64,000 nt of DNA from Lepas anatifera (GCA_034440635.1 JAOTON010001931.1:372001-436000); one strand, 5' to 3'; counted from the stretch's first letter, positions 1 to 12,837 are shown. Notes: generated by a model from the letters alone, not told the origin. A program made the numbers and translations.

Positions 1-1615
1 TAAAATTGGGATGATATTTTCGTTGGGATCGTCCCTGCAACCTCCAAGGTATGGCAGATTACACCCGTGCACCGAAGAAAATCGGCACTTCAGCAGATCC
101 CTCTGCCAGAAAGCTCACTTCTTGATTTGCCTCTAAAGACCTGAAGTGAAGCACGAGACGCGAATACAGCATTTGGGAATTACTGAGAGTCCCGCAAGTC
201 ACCAGGCGCCATCGCTCCCGGTGCGCGCATCATGCCGTTTTGCAACGGTTCGCTCAGCACCGGAATTCTAATGTGCGAGATTTGGCGGAGTGGTTCCCAT
301 GCGCCGTGATTTAGCGGTAGGCTGACTGAGGAGCGGTCGCCCGGGGCAGCCGCGGCCTGCTGGAAGGCACGATTCGACGAATCGCAAGCCAATCTGGCCA
401 CTTGAACGGATCGAAACGGATCGTAAGCCACACACGTATTTCACAAAGACAAGCCTGTGCTCAGACGGTGGGCAGAGCCCTGAGTCCGCGCGTGCTGCCA
501 TTAGCGCTATTGTTGGACAGATGGGGCGATGAGTGTGCAGGGATAATCGTCAGCGTTTGACCGACACTTTCAGGTACTCCAGAAATTGAGACACACCGGT
601 GCCGAGTCTATGCGCTGTCAGCGGAAAACCATCACATGGGAGGTCACTGAAGCCTCCACGCCTTTATTGGCAAGTCGGTAGCGGGCGGTCCTGGCGTCGC
701 AGAAGCGCAGCGCTTTTAGAGGAGAAAAACAGAGCAATTATTTTCCTGAGGCATATATAATATGGATATTCAAATGTGGGGAACACAAAGTTCTTCAATC
801 GATAACAAACTATGGAACGAGTTTAAAAGAACAGCCCACTACTATGGAATAAGTTCCGGATATTGCTAATTTATCATCCCAGAAAACAGCAAATAGCTAG
901 CGAGCACCTGATCGGCTTTTAATTTCATTTCCAGCGCCCTTTTTCGCTCATTCATGTGTGGAACTAAAACTTCTTATTTATGCTTTTGACGGTATTTATA
1001 AATCCTTTAGCTATGATTAAAATACGTGACTGTGGCTGTGTGTGTGCTTGTTAGGGAACTAGTTACATCCAGTTTCCATAAAAAATCCGTTCATAAAACA
1101 TACAGGCTCATGCATGCTGCCACGTTGAGTAAGCTCCTGATTTTGCACGGCTCGGAGCAATAGCTTTTTTACGTGCAGTCTGCAGCAGCGCTGAGTGCAT
1201 CCAAAGGCTGAAAGAGAAGCTCTATCGCTCAACGCAGCAGCTGAGTGTTTCTGAGTAGATAGCTGGCCCCCTCCGGGTGTAATTGTATATTTCCTGAAAG
1301 AGTTAACGAAAACGTGCCGCTTTGCTACGCCATTTGTTTTTATCTTAAATGACTTTAGCTGGAACACGATGCAATACTTGGTGCTGTCATAAGAGAAACT
1401 ATGAATTCACCACTCAACCGGGATACAAAGGAGAGGTATTCGCAACTTCGATTCGCATGTCAAAAGCAAATGAGCCCACACCACAAAATGCAATGGTTTA
1501 CATGAGGTTTAGCAATGTTTCCTCCTTCAATGTGCCGGCACGGGACTCGGCGCCACTTTCGTCGGTATGAGGAGCGAAAAGCGAAGGGAGGGGGGACCGT
1601 TAGATAGCTCGTCTT
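1..1615. other. Unassigned non-coding stretch
   Basis: I recognise no gene, RNA or repeat boundary here. Open frames are short and lack protein-like features. Base composition is mixed, with a slightly GC-rich part at about 200-520. Confidence 0.5.
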
Positions 1616-2250
1616 GATCTCTACCAAAGACTGCATACACCATTTTGGGGTCAGGTCAACTTTGAGATCACCAAAGGTCGAAGTCAGTTATCATAGTAAT
1701 TACTGGCGGATCCAAGGGGAAGGGGCCGTGGCCCCCTCCAAAGCCTAAAATAGTATCTTTTGCCCCCACAGGCTTTTGACGTTTTTTTCGTTAAACATAC
1801 TATGTTTTCACGATTTTTTTTCAATTTAGCCCCTCCCCAAACCGTTGGTTTGGTCCCCCTCCAAAAGTGCCTCCTGGATCCGTCAATGCTAGGAATACAG
1901 CAAACATTTACATTTTGTATCGTGACAACTGTCAGAGTAGACCTACGTAAAATATATAAGCACCATTGGAATACTCTCGTCAAGCCCAATCAAATGACAT
2001 GTCTCATGGCCTTGTCAGGTCAAATCCTAAAATTAAATAGATTTGATCGGACCCAAGACCATGTCAAGGTCATTATAGGCCATAATACATGTCATCCCAA
2101 TCGCAGTGGTAAGCCAAGCACGATACTATCAAAATAAAGGTTCTTTCTTCTCTGTGAGATTATTGAGCTGAAACCAAATTTTCCCGTGTATTTTCAATGG
2201 ACCGTGACCTTACCACAGGACACCGGTATACAAAACCCCGTTGCTACAAT
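1616..2250. repeat. Diverged AGGTCA-rich repeat, interrupted by a hAT MITE
   Basis: Both flanks of the MITE at 1701-1888 carry scattered GGTCA/TGACC motifs, for example GGGTCAGGTCAAC near 1650 and GTCAGGTCAAATCC near 2017. This resembles the better preserved AGGTCA-rich TIR elements at 33.9, 41.9 and 47.3 kb. No terminal repeats were identified, so membership in that family is inferred from motif density only. Confidence 0.3.
1701..1888. mobile_element. hAT-type MITE, degenerate ends
   Basis: The left end reads TACTGGCGGATCC. The right end, reverse-complemented, reads CATTGACGGATCC, so the ends are imperfect terminal inverted repeats of the CAGTGGCGGATCC class. The flanking 8-mers ATAGTAAT and CTAGGAAT match at 6 of 8 positions, consistent with an 8-bp hAT target duplication that has decayed. 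Internally it has the GGGGCC / GGCCCC-rich subterminal sequence seen in the other hAT MITEs here. It has no transposase. Confidence 0.55.
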
Positions 2251-2303
2251 AGTTTTCTTCTTTTTTTTACCTTCTAATATGAAACTCAGGGAGAAAGTTT
2301 AAC

Positions 2304-3681
2304 CATACCCCTGTCAGTTGGGGGACGGGGGGGCGGATTTAGCCCACCCCTCACGTTTGCCTAGGATATCTCTTAAACGGTTCGGGATAGGCTTGTGAAA
2401 TTCTCCCACATTTCCCAAAACAAAAGCTGGTAGATTCTGTAATGTGTTGTAATTATATCTTTACCAGGGGCAGAGCTATGGCCCGGTATTTAGGGAGGAT
2501 CTAATCGCAAATAGAGTATTATCGCGTACGGTGCGTTCCCCGGATAACAAAGACGTATGTATCAATATTGAGAGCAGCTAGAATGTTTGAATATTATAAA
2601 ATGATATGTTAGTAATAGTTCGTTTACATTTTCATTTTCCCATTTAACAGAGGCGGTTACAGCAACTCAAAATAGGGATTGTTAAATGTAATTGGATTGT
2701 ACTGTTGCAAGGCGAGTACGCTACTCACAGGACAGTCGGGAGGAATACAATCACCCTTAGTATGCTCCAAACCTATCCACTAGGATAACAAGATGCCAAG
2801 GGCATACTCAGGTATTATAAACTAAGGAGGTTTCAAGCATGTTTAGGCGTATTTTACTATAATAATTTCTGAGGTTAAACGACGCACCAGCCATCAAGGT
2901 CCGACGGCATCGCTAACTCTCACCCTATTGGGAGGGATTTTGGGGATCAGATCGACTTATTCAGAGACTTTTCCATGGCTTGAACCCGGGACCGGTGACT
3001 TAAAAGACTTTGATGCTATGTAGTAAACCATCCATTCCCTATCTTAGTATACTAAGTGCAATGAATGGGACAAGTATCTTGGGAATGTACTTGATTCCAA
3101 TACCGCATTAAGAAAAATTCAGCCATAGGTGGATAAAAAAGCAAGATCATTCAGAATCCCGCAAGGTTTGGCATAGGCGGATAAAGGTTAGACAATAAAG
3201 AAAGCGCCAATACCCAAGAAGCACATGTACAAGCCTTTTAGACATTGACAATATGCGTCTCGCCACACTTTTTTCCTTTCCCGAATTCGTCTCTAACTTT
3301 GTGGTATCGCACCATTTACTACGATGTCAAATATGTCACACATTGCCTGACGTTTGCTAATTTAGGTAAGAAAAAACTGTTAACGTGTTCATATTTCATC
3401 ATACAGTTCTGACTATGGAGCCGCCATGGAAATGTGAATTTTCATATAAATGAAAGATATGACGACTTCGCATCGATTCGCTGTCAATATATACTAGTTT
3501 TGCTCAAAGCAAACTACGAAGCCAAGAGCTAAGAGAATCTAAAAAATCATGTTTTTTGCATGCCCCTAACAACCATTTTTATTTATATTTATTTTTTGAT
3601 GGAGTTAAGCGTGGCATGATTGATTATTTTAAAATCAGTCTTTGATTTTGAGATCTTAGGGGGAATCCTTGACAGGAATAG
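2304..3681 (+). mobile_element. 1-kb TIR element (copy 1), interrupted by a SINE
   Basis: This copy aligns by eye over its whole length with 53614-54651. Shared blocks include GGTATTTAGG, CAATATTGAGA, GGATTGTACT, TTTGCTAAT and the end ACAGGAATA. The left end CATACCCCTGTCAGTTGGGG and the reverse complement of the right end (CGCTATTCCTGTCAAGG) are imperfect terminal inverted repeats, so this is a non-autonomous DNA transposon with no recognisable transposase. It is longer than copy 2 mainly because a SINE (about 2875-3038) sits inside it. Confidence 0.55.
2875..3038 (-). mobile_element. tRNA-derived SINE, family A (copy 1)
   Basis: Read on the minus strand, a box-B-like CCGGGTTCAAGCC is followed by the family tail CCCAATAGGGTGAGAGTTAGC, GATGC and a GTGCGTCGTTTAA end. 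The same order of blocks is found at 31918-32094, 37221-37405 and 46983-47161. The tRNA head is degraded at box A. It lies inside the 1-kb TIR element and is therefore younger than that insertion. Confidence 0.6.
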
Positions 3682-4400
3682 CGATAGCCGGGAGTCTGGC
3701 GGAATGGTAAGCCTGCTGTACCGTTGCGCTAAACGTTTTGGAGGTTGATCACTTCCTGACTGGTGCCCTGATACGACCTGGACCTAGATTTAACACCCCA
3801 GGCGATCTTTTGACCGGGGGGATTATCATTGACTCAAGGGGATATGGACATCTTTTTAACAAAAGCTTATCATTTTGCAAGTTCAGGACAACGAGAAAAA
3901 AAATCATATACGACGTAGCCAGAAAGTCGTCACGGGAGCATCAAACTGCAACTAAGTTGACTTCTAGGAAGTCCCATAACCAGTGATGAGCAATATCGGC
4001 CAAACAGGAACATGGCCCAGTGGATATCTGGCTGCGAGACGAGACGTTCTAACCCCTCACAGCTCAATCTTCGAGTTTTCTTCTTTCAAACTACAGTGAT
4101 CACCGAGGGAAACATAAATTCACAGCTCCAAACCACCAGCAGGAGTCAGATCTCATCACCGAGACGACTTCTGCCTCTGTCCATCCCAAACCGGACTGTT
4201 CCAGCCCACATTGGAACACGCAATCGCTCGAGGTCAATCAATGCTATCGTTCCATGGCAACCAGACATCCATACATAACACACTGACGGCGTTTCGAGCT
4301 CTGGCATCATCCGCAAATGCCTGGTGGCGCCCTTGCGTTCAACAGCTCGATTTGCATAAAGAACAACTGCAAAGAAGCCAGCGGCGAGCGGGCGTGTTGT
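3682..4400. other. Unassigned stretch with two weak tRNA-like heads
   Basis: TGGCGGAATGGTAAGCC near 3700 resembles a Pol III box A. Around 4013-4056, TGGCCCAGTGGATATCTGG resembles box A and ACGTTCTAACCCC resembles box B. Neither folds into a convincing tRNA, so they are at best relics of tRNA-derived SINEs. No gene is seen. Confidence 0.25.
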
Positions 4401-5650
4401 GACGTTTTTCCGGCGGCCTTCTCGCATCTCCGGCTCCGACATCCATGTATGGCTCGGGCCAGACTCCGCTGGGGGCCACGGCAGAGGCGACAAAAGCATA
4501 CACACGACTCCCGCCACTACCACGGTCACGGCGCCACGCACTCATGTCCCTCACACGAGCCGCAGATTGTGGAGTTGGGACTAGGTTTCGGACACAGCAG
4601 AGGTGTCCCCGACTCAGAGATAATTTGTCCGTCAGCCTGGCGGTCGGTCGCGGCGTAAAACACGACGCGGCGCTTGCCGCCGCGGCGAGTCACTTTCTCT
4701 TTCCGCGCAGCGTTAGGAAACCGGAGGACGAATGAGCCGCAATCACGAAAAAGGATATGAATGTCGGACGAGTGAGGATACTCCAGAATAGAGACTCGGG
4801 ACATCGCCCGTCCACGACTGAGACACGATGCTGAGTACGTCACCAGTAAATGTGAATCCCACATCGACTGCGGTGAGTTCTCGTCTCACTGACCGTGGAC
4901 CTTTTCAAGCCGAATCGACTGCTGGTGAAGCCCTTCCTTAACACGCTGGCTTCTGTAACAATGTGAACTAATGTACATTTCAGTTCTGGATTACCTGAGG
5001 AATATTTCAAAATGCTCCTCTGTTTCGATGAGGTTCAATGGTAATCCCAGTCTCTGGTTACTAATGGAAAGGGAATTAAAAATAGCGTAACAGGCAAACA
5101 AAAGAAAGCCTGCCCATGACACAGTTCCATGACTGCACAACCCGAACTTTATAGACTTCACAAAACACTTCTCAACTCAGCCTGACGAGAGAAGGAGCGG
5201 CCAGCTCTACCTTTCACCCATGAGTGCCGGGGCTGCCTTTCCAAGTTTATCAGGCGGCATCGGATCCGCCTACTTCGCCCACGGCAGCTGCAGCTGGACC
5301 GGCGCCGTCATCGGCACCGCTGGACCGGCAGCCCCCGCGCCGCAGCCGCCGCGCTGGTTCCGAGCGGCCCGAGCGCGCGCGCGGGTGCGAGGCGGCCCCG
5401 CCCGCGCCGTCAGCGCGCGCCGCCGCCGCCGGCGTGGTTGTGCAACCCGCCGCAAAGAGCTGACGGCGGCGGCGGCGCCGGTGTCAAATCATTCTGCTTA
5501 TACAACAGGGGGGAATTGTACGAAACACTCTTGCACCGTTACGCTGTCGGTAGATTTGTCAGCTGGCTGGTACTGTTCCCAGGCCACGAAACCTCAAGGA
5601 GCTTCACTTAGTTGGCAGCAATGCCTTGCGTAGAAAGCCAAAACCTATGC
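4401..5650. other. GC-rich patches, no gene recognised
   Basis: GC- and CpG-rich DNA occurs at about 4400-4720 and 5230-5480, the latter with GCC/CGC runs. Open frames here are low-complexity (Arg, Ala, Pro) and open on both strands because of composition, so they are not called as genes. They could be regulatory or untranslated-exon DNA. Confidence 0.3.
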
Positions 5651-6129
5651 ATGGGGGCAGCTATCCAGTCATTCTAAAAGTTACGTCCACCCGAACAGGG
5701 TTGTCTTGATAGCTGTACGATCCAGTGTAGTGCATGTCTGATTTTCTTTGCAGTGCACGAGGGAAAACCCGAAAGTGAAAACTTCCAAGACCATGAAATC
5801 CGTTTAAATGTGAAGCCAATGTTTGCATGACATTGCGCCGACAAATAGGGATAAAAATGCGAACAACAACAAAAAAGCCCAAACGACTACAACTGGCATG
5901 GATATATCATACATCGATAATGAAGGAGGACATTACTATTCACATGAAAGTTGTTGCTGCCGTTACCCTTTTCATCCACAAACCTTTGAAATAACCATAA
6001 GAAGTCTTGGTCCCTTTGCCCATTCAAACGACTCGCGATTGTAGAAACAACACTGGCAATAGAGCCACTGGCAGACGTACTTCATACCATACTGGAGGGC
6101 CTTGCTCTGTCAGACGGGTAAGAAGGCCG
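5651..6129. other. Unassigned non-coding stretch
   Basis: AT-richer DNA between two GC islands. The 73-codon frames on either strand show nothing I recognise. Confidence 0.4.
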
Positions 6130-6560
6130 TTACAGTGACGGCGGTGGGGCCGTGATTTTGACAGCGGCACTGTCGGGGAGGCCGGTTCCCAGTAGTGGCA
6201 CTGGCGCCGGTTGGCCCTCGGCGCGGTGGTTAGGAGGCGGGCGGGCGGGGGCTGCCGGGCTGCGGCTGCGGCTGACCCGCCAGCAAGGCCGGCCGGGGGT
6301 CAGCAGCCGCCGCCAGGGTCGCCGTCGCCACAGCCGCCGCCGTGTGGCGCCACAGGCGCGCATCCGGCCAGCTCGTTAGCTGCCGGTGCAACGACCACCG
6401 CCCTGCCGCCCACACCACTGACCCACATACTCATAATGCACTTCAATGGAACGGCGCCGTTCCCCCAGCGGGCGCTCCTCTGCGGAGCGGCGGCGCGAGT
6501 CCAGCACCACAGATGGCTTTAAAAGCTCAGGTCGACGGCTTCGATCCTTCACAGACCGGC
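6130..6560. other. CpG-rich island
   Basis: A dense GC/CpG block whose frames are Arg/Ala/Pro low-complexity. It sits just beside the candidate minus-strand exon at 6648-6888, on its 3' side. I cannot tell promoter from untranslated exon by eye. Confidence 0.3.
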
Positions 6561-6647
6561 CGGGCCAGTACTGGGCTGATGTTGCAATCAAAGATGGTGG
6601 GCCCGGAGTCGAGCCGCGACTGCTGGCGTCGTGCCGTCAGTCTGTAC

Positions 6648-6888
6648 CTACATCAGCGCCGACGGACGCAGCGCTCCGGCACAAGTTCACGACGTGGAAG
6701 GCAGTAAAACCGCGGACTCGGCCGACGCCGTCAAAGTTCAGCATGATCTTTACTGCGCCGCCCGACGGAACATCCAATGATTTGTAAACGTGCCATGGCT
6801 GAAGTTGAACAGTTGAAGCATACGTCAGACCGACGACCCCGGCGTAGTCCGGAGAGCCGCGTGTGCTCTTCTTGTCAGTCAAGCTAGG
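6648..6888 (-). CDS. Candidate internal or alternative first exon, minus strand; gene not identified
   Basis: The minus strand has a 108-codon frame from an ATG at 6963. Within it, 6888 to 6648 is flanked by an acceptor-like ATACAG and a donor-like GTAG|GTACAG. The peptide is well mixed in composition, unlike the Arg/Ala frames of neighbouring GC islands. Its part VKIMLNFDGVGRVRGFTAF recalls the beta-strand pattern after the GY(I/V)E(I/M)xFEFD motif of the discoidin-like domain in discoidin domain receptors. That likeness is from memory and weak. The donor is phase 1 and leaves a G, the same phase as the probable HR3 exon upstream at 15.4 kb, so an alternative HR3 5' exon using the ATG at 6963 is another possibility. 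A different gene on the same strand inside an HR3 intron would be unusual. It may also be a chance frame. Confidence 0.22.
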
Positions 6889-6963
6889 CTGTATTGATCT
6901 CAGAAGGTTTAGCACGTCGTAGTTCATTCGTATTCTAAGGGAAGATAGATGCCAAGCTTTCAT

Positions 6964-7595
6964 TAAACAACAAGCTATGCTGATTTTACCATCGCTTGTA
7001 GCGAGACGGGACTCAGATGAGCCTCCTCAAGTTTCAAGTGGCGAGTGAGCCAGCTACGGAGGCACCCTCAGCTACCTTGCTTGGCACTTACAGTGCCAAC
7101 TGACGCCCGCCCTAAAACCGAAAGAAAACACAGATTTGAAGGTCGAAATAAAGCGAGGATGAGTTTTGCGCCCGTCACGATGCATACTGATCCAGCTCTT
7201 GGGAGGCAGCTTTAGCAGAAATGTTGTGAGCCCACGAACTCTAGCTTCAGAACTGGCACAGGGCTCGCCTAAGAAAGCTGTAGGCTAATCACAATCGATT
7301 TAGATATTTGTGTGTTTCTATGTATAATAATAGTATTGTGTGTATTTCTATGCGCATTCGTAAGACAGCCAACTCTGCAAAACTCACAGATTGGGACTAA
7401 TCACTCATCAGGAACGTGACCACGAGGCACTGCAGGGCTGCACGACTTTAAAGGTATAGATAGAAAACAGCAGCTAAATAATCAAATATACACCGCAAGT
7501 AACTACTAGCAGAAAACGTTTCATAAATTATTATCCGATGGAAGAAATAAAAGCAAAACATAGAACCGGGCGGTCTGATTATTGCACTGCCTTAT
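6964..7595. other. Unassigned non-coding stretch
   Basis: No repeats, RNA genes or protein-like frames recognised between the candidate exon and the CATA microsatellite. Confidence 0.4.
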
Positions 7596-7599
7596 CTTC

Positions 7600-7688
7600 T
7601 ACATACATACATACCTACATGCATGCATGCATGCATGCATACATACATACATACATACATACCTACATACCTACATACATACATACAC
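7600..7688. repeat. (CATA/CATG)n microsatellite
   Basis: A tetranucleotide tract of TACA units with an internal CATG run and a few CCTACA variants. Small frames across it (His/Thr/Tyr repeats) are an artefact of the repeat. Confidence 0.9.
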
Positions 7689-7689
7689 A

Positions 7690-10394
7690 CCTATCATTTT
7701 AATTTTTTAATACAAAACAATTTCGAAAAAAACTTCTTGAGCCTCCGCAGCGGCTATGGTATGCTATGGTTTATGGTAAGCTACTCGAACAAGCGAAAGA
7801 GATTCAAACCTCGTCTTTTATACTTCTCGGCACAAACCAATCCTGACAGGTGACGAAGCAAACAAGCCGCATTTGACACTCCGTCAGCGACAAATAGCCC
7901 CACTGCACCTTCCCGTTTTGGCGTGTCTGTATTGCATTCCTCGCACATTTCATGGGCGATCCGATGAGAAGCTAGAACTCCCGAGCAGCGGCTGCACAGT
8001 GGGGGCGTCGCCATTGGAGAGGATGGAGAGGAGGGGAGGGGGAGAGGGGGGCGGCCAGTACGAAGGTTGGACCCCGGCCCAGACAACAGGCAGCTGCGGC
8101 TGCACCTGCTGCAACAGACAGCTGATGGCATCGAGAAAAGTGACCAGCGTTTTATGGAAGATTGAAAGATCAGATTAACGCTTGAACAGCTTTGGGAAGA
8201 TAAAAGAGGAATATTAAGGAGTGCCGTTAAAAATTGCAGCGTTAAGCAGCTTGTTGGGATAGCAGCAATGTCAGAAGCGTAACGGGGGTTAATTGACGAC
8301 TCAACTTAAAGCTCAGACAATTCGAATTCTCACTGATGTTGACTGAAAAAATACAATGAAAAACATTTCAATTTAGTTAGAATGTAGCAGAATTTGGCTG
8401 TATGAGCTTAGCAGTTAGTTCTTAGGTAAAATCCGGCAAGCAACGTACTCTGTCTGCGCATTGCTATACTTGTAGTTGTAAGGTCACTTGTTAATGCAGT
8501 CTCTGTGTTATTTACAGAGCAATTACCTCATCAGCTCCTTTGCTTTGGAACAAACCCTAAGCTTGCTGATATCGCGCATAGCTTCTCTACACAGACCAAA
8601 CACGATGTGCCTGAATCATTCGCGAACTCCACGTGGAGTGAACCTGTGAAATTCACAATACACTTGATAAAAAATATAGGCTCTAGTTACATGGGAGAGT
8701 TCCAAGGTGTATGGGGAGGAGTACATGAATTTAAGGAGATCCACAGCCTTGAAGATCAGCTCATCCACCTTAGGATTTATAGATACATCGTCCTCAATAG
8801 TGAGGCAGCGCGTCTTGAAACCAAGAGAACTCGATTCGTGGTTCTTGTATATGAGTAAGTGTGCACACTTCAATCGTATAATTGCGGGTACCTAATGAAT
8901 AGGCATACAGTGTTGCATCCTTCATCTCAATTGCATGCCACGAATGTATCAGGTCAAGGAGCTACAGACAAGCCCAATGATATTATCAGCCCATTCACTG
9001 TAGATATCTCGTGATCATAACATACGGCTCTGCAACCATTATTAACCATATATTAGATGCGCAACCATCGAATTAAAAATAGAAATATTTCGAATTGTTG
9101 CAGCTTCATCACCAACAGGCTAAAAGTAATTTTCAGAAAACGCGAAGCAACAAACCCCCAAACAGAAAGATCGAGAATTGATGGTAGCAGCTGCACTTCT
9201 GGGCCATCCCATCTAAATCGTACACGAAATGCCCTCAACCCCTTCAATTTTGTTGACATTTTGACAGACTTAACTATGTAACCCACACTTTGAACATTTC
9301 CGACATTGAACAACATTGAACATTTCCGGCCTTTGCCCCTGGATGACGCTCGGAGTCAATTCAACATGCGACAAAAAGTCACACAGTATTAAGAATATTG
9401 CACACATCGAATACTTCAAAATTTGTGTAGGAACGTCGTTTTAAGATTAGATAGGGTGAGGCAGATGCCCAAGCCTTTGGCTGGCTGGGCCAGACAATCT
9501 TTGTCCGAAAACAACGGACATGTCGATCTTAAAAACTCAGCAACACTATAATCACAGTCAGTCATCCATTCGTGGAGCGTTAGCATTCGCTGCTTATCTC
9601 GCTTTGGCTTTGGCGGCATCATTAATACCCACGCGGCTTCGGCTCAGACGTTCGTCAACCAGTCAATACCGATATAGCTAAGCGGGCCACAGAGTCCAGC
9701 ATCGTGACGCCACGCTTCAGCAGTCTCTAAAAGAAGATTGATACGTTGCTCGACGACGGTGCCGTATTCATTAAAATAGCGGGGACCTCTGGAGCTTTCT
9801 ATCATGGATGGACTGCGGGTAAGGTCACGGCGTACAAGGCCGCCCCGCGCCGCCTCTGTCTTTGGCGCACAGCCCATTTTCCTTCACTGCCCATAAAAGG
9901 CAACCACCCATCGGGCACCCCTGTTTTGGAGGCTCAAGCCGCCAAAACGAACACCAGAAAGGGCCCTGCTAAACGAAGTGAAACCAAGGAAAGTGGAAAC
10001 GCTATATAATAGGAATTTAATGCTATTGCAGTCCGTGTTAATTTGAAAAAATAATGACCAATGTTGAGCGTCGCTCAATACACACACCTCTTTAAACACA
10101 ACCGGGAGAACCTTATCCTTGGTGGGCATCGGGAGAAGGCCGACCGCGATACTTCGAAATCGACAACAGTATGGAGAAAAGAAAAGCTGCGCCATGCAGC
10201 CACCTTTAAGACATTCCAGAAACGGGTAGCGTCCTAAAATTCTCCTGGTAACACTAATTGCATCACTTGTTCGTGACAGAAATAATAAATATCACCTAAA
10301 TTAAGCGAGGAGGTGGTTACAAGCCATTCGGCGGACTAACAGCAAGCAACACTCATACCCTTTCGGCGTATTCTCCTCCGTAACAGAGGGCTGA
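7690..10394. other. Unassigned stretch
   Basis: No gene confidently recognised. A 117-codon plus-strand frame at 8505-8858 is preceded by a splice-acceptor-like TTATTTACAG at about 8509-8518, but its length is within chance for this much DNA and the peptide is unfamiliar. Minus-strand frames at 9416-9877 likewise show no known motif. Confidence 0.35.
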
Positions 10395-10960
10395 TTGTCC
10401 GGTGGCGGCCATCGGGCGGCCTTCCGGGGCGGAGCTGCCGCCGCCGACACCGACGCTCGGTCATCGGCCGCGACGCGCGGGGTCGTCGGCCGCCGCCGGC
10501 CCCGTCGCCACCGACGAAACCCTGCCTATTTCCACCGCCGACGCCATCGTGGACAGCGAAATTGGCCTGCGCTCTCGTTAGGACCTATTTCACCCAGCCT
10601 GAGCAGTTGAAGCGTGAGGCCAACCGCGACACTTCCGAACCAGTGCCCAGATAACCATGACATTACAGGACAGCACAGAATATTTCAAATGCAGCCTAAA
10701 CCGAAAAAAACAGATACCATATGATTCTGTCTCATCCACTAGGGTTTAAGCTGTTTATCTGATAAATCCATGTGTCCGTGAGCGAACTCTGAAGCGGCGG
10801 CCTTTGGCAGTGTCTGGCTGCGCGGCGCCCGGGCACGCACACACGGAAGAGGTCGCGTCGACGTCGACGCGAGCCCAGCGTCGGCGACGACGGCGACTGG
10901 CAGCACCACCGCGCAGGCAGCGTCATCGACACACAGCGCCAGAATTGCCCCAGTGCCGCA
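10395..10960. other. Two CpG-rich islands
   Basis: GC/CpG-dense DNA at about 10395-10570 and 10795-10930, separated by ordinary sequence. The frames are Arg/Ala-rich by composition and are not called. Possible regulatory or untranslated-exon DNA. Confidence 0.3.
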
Positions 10961-12555
10961 TCACAATGGTGATGTGCAAAACGCTTCTGACGCGCTGCAC
11001 AAATGGTTGGCAAGAAATTTCCGGAATCTCGTTTAATTTCACGACTGAATAATCTTCTATTGCAGACAAAGACGTCAGCTTTGATGCAATAATTGCGCAC
11101 AGTTTCCTCGCTCGGAAGCAACTGCAACCAAGAATTTCGTCACCGTTCACACCACTTCCATCATCGTCGGAGGCAATCAATCCCCGGTAATACGTGCATT
11201 CACGAAGGGCGGCCGGCGAGGTTAATTAGGCACGCGAGCGAGCGGTCTGAAGGAGTCGGTGGCACGCCGCGAGCGGAGCAGCCGGGTCACTGACTGCCCG
11301 CTACACTCAGCCCGAGTCTGCACCCTGTTGCCACCGAATTGTCTGCGAAACTGGACTCCCGCACTCTTCCGTCAGGGCTGGTCTGTCACTGAGGATGTCA
11401 ACGTGGCAAAGATTGCCGACTTAAACTCTTGTTAAAGCTTGTCTCTCTTAAAGCTTGTTTATCTCTTTGCCGCTTTTGCTTGCTTCGCTGTCAAATGCTT
11501 CATGTTTTTATCGAGAAAAGCAAGGACTAGAAATACCGGACTAGACGTATTTACAATTTAAAAATTCGTTTATTCCCTTCTTGCAAAGTGAAACAGTATG
11601 CCTACATTTCAAACTAGATAAGCATAGACCACCGCACTGATGAAATCCAAGCTTAACAGTACACAAGGCCATGACCCAGGCCCAAGTACAACGTTTTCAA
11701 CTCATAAGGATCCGACCGCTTTTGGGATGGTAGAGAACGGTAGACTATGACGCAGACGCAGTTTTCAGCGCCAATTGGTCAGCGTCGGTCAACCAGAAGC
11801 AGTCGAACGCCACAGCTGCCGGTAGTTTTTTTGCTAACTGCTTTTTGCTTAGTAAGAATCCTCTGGCCAAGACCTCCAAGTATTTCAAATGTCTTCATAC
11901 GCTGTTTTTCACCCAAAGAAACCCTCTGTGTGTATTGTTCGTTGAGTAAGGGCCCCCAGAAACATATCTTATAGTGTGCAACTTCAGGCTCAAACTTGGT
12001 ATGACCCATTTCCGTCACTGTCAAAGTATCAAAGGCTAGTCTACCAAGGGAGCAAATTACGGATAAAAAGAAAATACCTTGGGAACAAAAGCTCTCATAT
12101 ATCTTCACAAATCCGAGCTATTTTGGGCCTGCGAGCCGGGTCATTGACACAGGTTGTGCAGGTGCCGCTCTACACTCAGCTCTGCAGCTCTGAGCGTGAC
12201 CAGCTTGCTCTAAGTCTGCAACCCATCAGAGCACACAGACAGCCAGCCAAATTAGTATTTGGAACCTAGAGCAGGTGGTCGCGGCAGAGCTGTCCATACT
12301 TTATACTGTCTCACGCTAAGGCGCATGGTGATGACAACGCAGGCCGCTCACAGAGTCTACATCAGTTCGTGCGGAGAGTGCTGTGCTTCACTACCCGTTT
12401 CTTGGCCTCCTGTTGCGTCTCTCAAGAGATATAAGAGCGCCAGGTGATTCGAGTCGGCTCCGCTGGTGCATCGGCACGCTTGTTTTGTTAAGTACCCGCG
12501 GCAGGCTCTGCGAGCGCCCAACGAAAACCAACGGCTGCATCTGGCGTTACGGCTC
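10961..12555. other. Unassigned stretch
   Basis: I see no recognisable coding exon, RNA gene or repeat family. Minus-strand frames near 11779-12108 and plus-strand frames near 11976-12269 have no motif I know. Confidence 0.4.
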
Positions 12556-12800
12556 CGCACCTAGCGACCGCGCCACCGCCTGACGCAATGAGTCAGCGCA
12601 GCAGGCCGACCGCGCGGCGGCCGCGGCCGCACCCACCGAGAAGACGCCCGCTACAACACTTTCGCTTTGCATGTGCAATTATTTCACAACCCCGGCACGG
12701 CGCAGCGGCAGCAGCGGCGGGGCAGAGAGTAGGGCGAGGGGCTGGCTGGGCAATGACGAGGACCGGCGACGGCCGTGTTCCGGCTGGAGACTAGGTCAGA
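12556..12800. other. CpG-rich island beside a purine tract
   Basis: GC/CpG-dense DNA with GCGGCGG-type runs, directly followed by the long GA/GGGA tract. This arrangement is common in promoter-like regions, but no TATA box, start site or coding exon is visible. Confidence 0.3.
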
Positions 12801-12806
12801 ATGTGC

Positions 12807-12809
<3 letters not shown>

Positions 12810-12837
<28 letters not shown>

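Noticed and set aside
4146..4541. Minus frame with a signal-peptide-like start
   Set aside because: The apparent start is GTG directly after an in-frame TGA; the first ATG comes later and leaves only a weak hydrophobic stretch.
5220..5633. Long frames in CpG islands (also at 6130-6520, 15776-16226, 36350-36790)
   Set aside because: Stops are scarce in GC-rich DNA, all three frames are Arg/Ala/Pro/Gly, and no domain is visible.
8505..8858. 117-codon frame behind an acceptor-like TTATTTACAG
   Set aside because: Its length is expected by chance in this much sequence, the peptide is unfamiliar, and an overlapping frame exists on the other strand.
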